A stretch of 10,224 nt of DNA. It comes from Deltaproteobacteria bacterium (lineage in GTDB: Bacteria > Desulfobacterota > Syntrophobacteria > B119-G9). The position numbers were made by a program, and so were the translations under genes. Within the stretch, counting starts at the first letter, position 1. Every line of letters starts with the position of its first letter. Below, in pieces: positions 7,530 through 10,224 of this stretch. The notes below the pieces were generated by a model. It did not search any database and was not told where the DNA came from. It saw only the letters and a list, made by a program, of their open reading frames with translations. The stretch spans positions 1 through 10,224 of the forward strand of contig QMLL01000036.1 in assembly GCA_003646715.1 (NCBI GenBank), given 5' to 3'.

Positions 7530-7847
7530 ATGAACCAGGAAATATCTCAACAACTGCGAAAGATAAGCCAGCGGTTAAAGAAAGAATACCACGCCGAAAA
7601 GGTCATCCTCTTCGGCTCCTATGCAAAAGGGGAAGCCACAATGGATAGCGATGTGGATATACTGGTTATTGCACCTACCAAGGAACGATTTTTTGAAAGG
7701 ATGGCAACCGTCAGAGGCCTGATCCGTGATTTGCGAAATGGACTCCCCATTGCACCAATTGTCTTAACTGCCGAAGAGGTGGAGAAGAGAATAAAAATAG
7801 GGGACCAATTTATCCGGGAGATAGTGAAGAAGGGAATTGCTCTATGA
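7530..7847 (+). CDS. MNT-type minimal nucleotidyltransferase (MntA-like)
   Basis: A 105-residue minimal nucleotidyltransferase of the kind paired with HEPN proteins. In characterised MNT-HEPN modules the MNT partner adds AMP to the HEPN toxin to silence it. The signature G29-S30...D41-V-D43 (GSYAKGEATMDSDVD) is intact. The third acidic residue expected in the later strand (D-V-V-V-Y-T in relatives) appears as A75-P-I-V-L-T, so this enzyme may have altered activity. That comparison comes from memory of the family. The start is supported by AGAAAGGTG 5-13 bases upstream. The stop overlaps the HEPN start by four bases (ATGA). The gene lies between two hsdM remnants, which fits insertion as a cassette. 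Confidence 0.9.
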   Translation: MNQEISQQLRKISQRLKKEYHAEKVILFGSYAKGEATMDSDVDILVIAPTKERFFERMATVRGLIRDLRNGLPIAPIVLTAEEVEKRIKIGDQFIREIVKKGIAL

Positions 7848-8251
7848 AAAAGCTCGGAGAATCTCTGGCTCCCGAGGAATGGAAACAGATAGCCCGAAAG
7901 GATTGGCAACGTACAAAAAGGAATTTGAGCGACCATGATGCAGAAGCAGCAGGTTTCTTCCTCCAACAGTCCCTGGAAAAGTATCTTAAGGCCTTTCTCC
8001 TGCAACAAGGCTGGAAGCTCAGAAAGATTCACGAACTTGACGCCTTGTTAGACGACGCTATTAAATACAACCCTGACCTTAAAAGCTTCTATGAATTGTG
8101 TGAACGCGTTACCGGATATTACTTTGCCGAAAGATATCCTCCGCTCAGTGTTTTAGAACTTACCTGTGAAGATATAGAAAAGGATTTAAGGGAAGCCGAA
8201 AGTTTTGTGCAAATGATGTTTCCGGAGGAGCCTAAAAATGCCGAGGAATAA
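7844..8251 (+). CDS. HEPN domain protein, partner of the MNT gene
   Basis: A 135-residue all-helical HEPN protein with the usual QQSLEKYLKAFLL helix (41-53), the KIHELDALL turn (61-69) and YYFAERYPP (92-100) near the last helix. HEPN proteins paired with MNT enzymes are often toxins, but the RNase motif R-x4-6-H expected near the C-terminal helix is absent. R26-N-L-S-D-H31 fits the spacing but lies in the first helices and is probably coincidental. It is therefore either a non-catalytic HEPN or one acting differently. It is translationally coupled to the MNT gene. Its last 14 bases overlap the start of the second hsdM remnant, whose ribosome site (GGAGGAG, 8223-8229) lies inside this gene. 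Confidence 0.88.
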   Translation: MKKLGESLAPEEWKQIARKDWQRTKRNLSDHDAEAAGFFLQQSLEKYLKAFLLQQGWKLRKIHELDALLDDAIKYNPDLKSFYELCERVTGYYFAERYPPLSVLELTCEDIEKDLREAESFVQMMFPEEPKNAEE

Positions 8252-8344
8252 CCGCAGACTTACAACTCCTCAGAGCCTGAACGCCTACCTCAAAGGCATC
8301 AGCGATATGGTGCAGGGAAGGAGCACGACCGGGTTCTCGGCTTA
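8238..8344 (+). pseudogene. Remnant of an hsdM 5' end (copy B), fused to foreign sequence
   Basis: ATG 8238 has a strong ribosome site (GGAGGAG, 8 bases upstream) and opens M-P-R-N-N-R-R-L-T-T-P-Q-S-L-N-A-Y-L-K-G-I. This matches the intact HsdM start T-R-K-I-T-T-P-Q-S-L-N-A-Y-I-K-N-I. The likeness runs about 36 codons, to S-A-Y near 8344. The open frame then continues without homology through an inverted repeat to a stop at 8388-8390 (50 residues in all). The fragment lacks the whole methyltransferase domain. It could still be translated as a chimeric peptide because start and ribosome site are intact. It is diverged from both other copies, so it is not a recent duplicate. Confidence 0.8.
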
Positions 8345-8386
8345 TGGTATTCTTTATGATACCATTTTGATACAAAAATGGTATCA
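8344..8386. promoter_or_regulatory. Perfect 12-base inverted repeat, likely operator/promoter of the lost ATPase
   Basis: TGATACCATTTT (8357-8368) and AAAATGGTATCA (8375-8386) form a perfect inverted repeat around a GATACA spacer. A further ATGGTAT at 8344-8350 pairs with the same ATACCAT. A -10-like TATGAT lies at 8355-8360, but the -35 is poor. The repeat ends 11 bases before the GTG start of the ATPase remnant, a position suited to an operator. No T run follows, so it is not a typical terminator. Binding by any protein is inference. Confidence 0.55.
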
Positions 8387-8397
8387 CTGAGGGTGCT

Positions 8398-8538
8398 GTG
8401 AATAAAGAGATTATAATAAAAGAGGCAATAAAAGAGTTTCAGGAAGGGGAACTCCCGGGATTGATTGAGAGCAAAGTTAATATACCTCTATCTTCTCGTA
8501 AGATTATATCTTTTGTTGGACCGCGAAGAAGTGGTTAA
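8398..8538 (+). pseudogene. 5' fragment of an AAA ATPase (DUF4143/AAA_14 type)
   Basis: A frame from GTG 8398 (GAGGG ribosome site at 8389-8393) encodes 46 residues: an N-terminal helix (K-E-A-I-K-E-F-Q-E-G-E-L-P-G-L-I-E) and then K-I-I-S-F-V-G-P-R-R-S-G, followed at once by TAA 8536-8538. This is the usual start of AAA_14/DUF4143 ATPases up to the Walker A motif GPRRSGKT, broken off after the final G. The next 19 bases already lead into hsdM. I conclude that a complete ATPase gene was inserted here and later almost wholly deleted, leaving its control site and first codons. It cannot be a functional ATPase. Confidence 0.75.
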
Positions 8539-8554
8539 TCGAAAAGGATGCGAC

Positions 8555-10063
8555 ATGAAAGGTAAAGGTACCCGTAAGATCACCACACCCCAATCCCTCA
8601 ATGCCTACATTAAAAACATCTGCGACATCATGCGGCGCTCAGGGAGGGCAGGGGCGCTGCAGTACGTGCCGGAACTTACCTGGATGCTTTTCTTGAGAAT
8701 ACTGGACGAGAATGAACAGCGAGAGGAAGAGCAGGCAAGGGCAGTAGGCGCTTCCTTCAGCCCTTCTCTTGAATATCCCTATCGCTGGCGTGACTGGGCA
8801 GCACCGGAGGGAAAGAAACGACTCGAACTGCAAATAGGAACCCTCGGTGGCTTCATGAGCTTTGTCAACGGTGATTTGTTGCCTGCCCTGAGAAGGCTAA
8901 AGGACAAGCCCGGTGCAACTTCAAGGCAAAAAATTATCAGTGAGGTTTTCTCGTCCATCGAGAAGACGGGGATAGATACCGAGCGCAACCTTCTGGACAT
9001 CCTCGACAAAATTCACGAACTCTCTCTTGAACAAGTAGATGAAACCCACATGTTCACTCTTTCCCAGGTCTACGAAGGACTCCTACAAAAAATGGGTGAG
9101 AAGAACAACGATGGGGGTCAGTTCTTCACTCCCAGAGAGGTTATCCGGGTAATGGTAAAGGTGATCGACCCCCAAATTGGCGAAACGGTTTATGACCCAT
9201 GCTGTGGAACCGGAGGGTTTTTAGCTCAGGCTTACAAACACATGAGGGAGAAGGCAAAGACCGCCGATGATGTTGAAACCCTAAAAACCCGAACCTTCTA
9301 CGGGCGAGAAAAGGAGAACCTTGTGTACCCCATCGCCCTTGCAAACCTTGTGCTGCAGGAGATAGACGAGCCCCACATCTGGCATGGAAATACCCTCACG
9401 GGTCAGGAGGTCTACGGTGGACTCTTCGCCGGCGCCCCTGTACTCTTTGACGTGGTGCTCACCAATCCGCCTTTCGACGGCAAAGAAGGAAAGGATGCCC
9501 AGACCAGATTTGCCTACAAGACAGGTTCGACCCAGGTCCTTTTTCTCCAGCATGTGATGGAAAGCCTCAAACCCGGTGGCCGGTGCGGAATCGTGATAGA
9601 TGAAGGGGTACTCTTCAGGACGACCGAAAATGCGTTCGTTCAAACCAAACGAAAACTCCTCAATGAATTCGACCTCTGGTGCATCGTAAGCCTTCCGCCA
9701 AAAGTTTTCGTCAATGCAGGTGCTGCCAGCAAGACCAACCTGTTATTTTTCACCAAAGGCAAACCGACAAAGGAAATATGGTATTACGATTTGTCCGACC
9801 TCAATATAACCAAAAAGCAACCCCTCACAGTAGCGCATTTTGAAGAGTTCTTTAAACTTCTCCCTGAAAGGAATATCAGCGAGCGTTCTTGGCGCGTGCC
9901 AGTGGAGGAGATCCAGGCGAAAAACTACGACCTCAAAGCAGTTAACCCTAATCGGAAGGAGAAAGAAGATAAGAGAACGCCGGAAGAGCTAATCAGTATT
10001 ATTGAGGCAGAATCAGCGGAGATTGCAAAGGCACTGGGAACATTGAAAAGCAAGGGTATATGA
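8555..10063 (+). CDS. hsdM: Type I RM methyltransferase subunit M (HsdM)
   Basis: An N6-adenine DNA methyltransferase that acts with HsdS to protect host sites. From ATG 8555 it is 502 residues, a usual HsdM length. The N-terminal HsdM_N helical domain starts at ITTPQSLNAYIKNICDIMRR (9-28). The catalytic domain shows GGQFFTPREV (187-196), the SAM-binding motif DPCCGTGGF (214-222) and the catalytic NPPF (304-307). I choose ATG 8555 over upstream TTG 8465 because AAAAGGA lies 7 bases before it. Both hsdM remnants also begin at the equivalent place, and the upstream extension overlaps the ATPase remnant in another frame. No damage is seen. It is separated from hsdS by the helicase, MNT-HEPN and gene debris, instead of adjoining it as in most hsd operons. 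Confidence 0.95.
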   Translation: MKGKGTRKITTPQSLNAYIKNICDIMRRSGRAGALQYVPELTWMLFLRILDENEQREEEQARAVGASFSPSLEYPYRWRDWAAPEGKKRLELQIGTLGGFMSFVNGDLLPALRRLKDKPGATSRQKIISEVFSSIEKTGIDTERNLLDILDKIHELSLEQVDETHMFTLSQVYEGLLQKMGEKNNDGGQFFTPREVIRVMVKVIDPQIGETVYDPCCGTGGFLAQAYKHMREKAKTADDVETLKTRTFYGREKENLVYPIALANLVLQEIDEPHIWHGNTLTGQEVYGGLFAGAPVLFDVVLTNPPFDGKEGKDAQTRFAYKTGSTQVLFLQHVMESLKPGGRCGIVIDEGVLFRTTENAFVQTKRKLLNEFDLWCIVSLPPKVFVNAGAASKTNLLFFTKGKPTKEIWYYDLSDLNITKKQPLTVAHFEEFFKLLPERNISERSWRVPVEEIQAKNYDLKAVNPNRKEKEDKRTPEELISIIEAESAEIAKALGTLKSKGI

Positions 10064-10170
10064 ACACAATGCGACTTCCGATAACACCTTTTAAAAGGCC
10101 GAAGTCAAGCAAAAAAATTCTCCCTTTCCGAAAAGTGACTAAATTTTCGGCTTCAAGACGGATTGATTGA
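10060..10170 (+). CDS. Possible 36-residue ORF overlapping the hsdM stop
   Basis: ATG 10060 overlaps the hsdM stop as ATGA, the coupling seen at other junctions here, and the frame runs 36 residues to TGA 10168-10170. The product is basic (many K and R) with no recognised domain. It contains two inverted repeats, which argues that it is non-coding sequence or the decayed start of a lost gene. Confidence 0.25.
   Translation: MNTMRLPITPFKRPKSSKKILPFRKVTKFSASRRID
10087..10098. repeat. 12-base palindrome CCTTTTAAAAGG
   Basis: A perfect palindrome 24 bases after the hsdM stop. It is short and AT-centred, so it could be chance. Confidence 0.4.
10128..10150. repeat. 7-base-pair stem-loop after hsdM
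   Basis: CCGAAAA (10128-10134) and TTTTCGG (10144-10150) can pair around a 9-base loop. No T run follows, so it is at best a weak or non-canonical terminator. It might protect the 3' end of the message. Confidence 0.4.
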
Positions 10171-10188
10171 CACATAGACGTCTATGTG
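10171..10188. repeat. 18-base perfect palindrome CACATAGACGTCTATGTG
   Basis: The two 9-base halves are exact reverse complements with no spacer, a form typical of a dimeric repressor operator or of an element end. It lies 107 bases after hsdM and near the window edge. It could control a gene beyond the window. Confidence 0.6.
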
Positions 10189-10224
10189 AGCTCAGACTAC
10201 CCAGCCGAGTCGAATCTTTTGCCG

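Noticed and set aside
7619..8032. 137-residue minus-strand frame across the MNT and HEPN genes
   Set aside because: It is a shadow of two well-supported plus-strand genes with clear motifs.
8465..8554. Upstream extension of hsdM from TTG 8465
   Set aside because: It reads the ATPase remnant in another frame, has hydrophobic filler residues, and both hsdM remnants start at the equivalent of ATG 8555.
10190..10224. tRNA-like TCGAATC at the right edge
   Set aside because: The T-loop match is imperfect (GAGTCGAATCT), and no acceptor or anticodon stem can be folded from the neighbouring bases.
1..10224. Terminal repeats at the window ends (ACTCGACTT versus GAGTCGAAT)
   Set aside because: Only about six bases agree, which is expected by chance.

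Overview
The window is a single-strand (+) gene cluster built around a Type I restriction-modification (RM) locus of a bacterium, or possibly an archaeon. I cannot name the species. Moderate G+C, ATGA start/stop overlaps, many short accessory genes and a degraded DUF4143-like ATPase fit an uncultivated or anaerobic lineage, but this is only an impression. All convincing genes point the same way. They could form one long transcript, interrupted by a roughly 470-base repeat tract and two stretches of gene debris.

Layout. 1-195: no supported gene. 196-2529: hsdR, EcoEI-type restriction/translocase subunit. 2526-3938: AlbA_2/HATPase/winged-helix protein, overlapping hsdR by 4 bases. 3871-4393: an unusual chain of at least eight different short quasi-tandem repeat blocks, starting inside the 3' end of the regulator and running to the first codons of hsdS. 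4410-5531: hsdS, whose true N-terminus appears to be shifted out of frame by a 7-base repeat. 5528-7411: UvrD-like SF1 helicase, overlapping hsdS. 7424-7517: frameshifted remnant of an hsdM 5' end. 7530-8251: MNT nucleotidyltransferase and HEPN protein pair. 8238-8344: second hsdM 5' end remnant. 8344-8386: palindromic regulatory site. 8398-8538: start of an AAA ATPase that breaks off inside its Walker A motif. 8555-10063: intact hsdM. 10064-10224: several palindromes and one doubtful small ORF.

How it works together. HsdS should choose the DNA site, HsdM2-HsdS methylates it, and HsdR cuts and translocates on unmethylated DNA. The AlbA_2/HATPase protein, SF1 helicase and MNT-HEPN pair sit inside the operon, so they are candidate regulators or defence accessories of the RM system.

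The two observations I consider most valuable are these. (1) Three divergent copies of the hsdM 5' end lie within about 1.1 kb, each of the first two followed by a different accessory module. This suggests that the start of hsdM is a recurrent site of cassette insertion or allele replacement. (2) The conserved HsdS N-terminal sequence continues upstream of the only usable in-frame start, and one extra copy of the local 7-base repeat would join it to ATG 4351. This points to a phase-variable or frameshifted specificity subunit.
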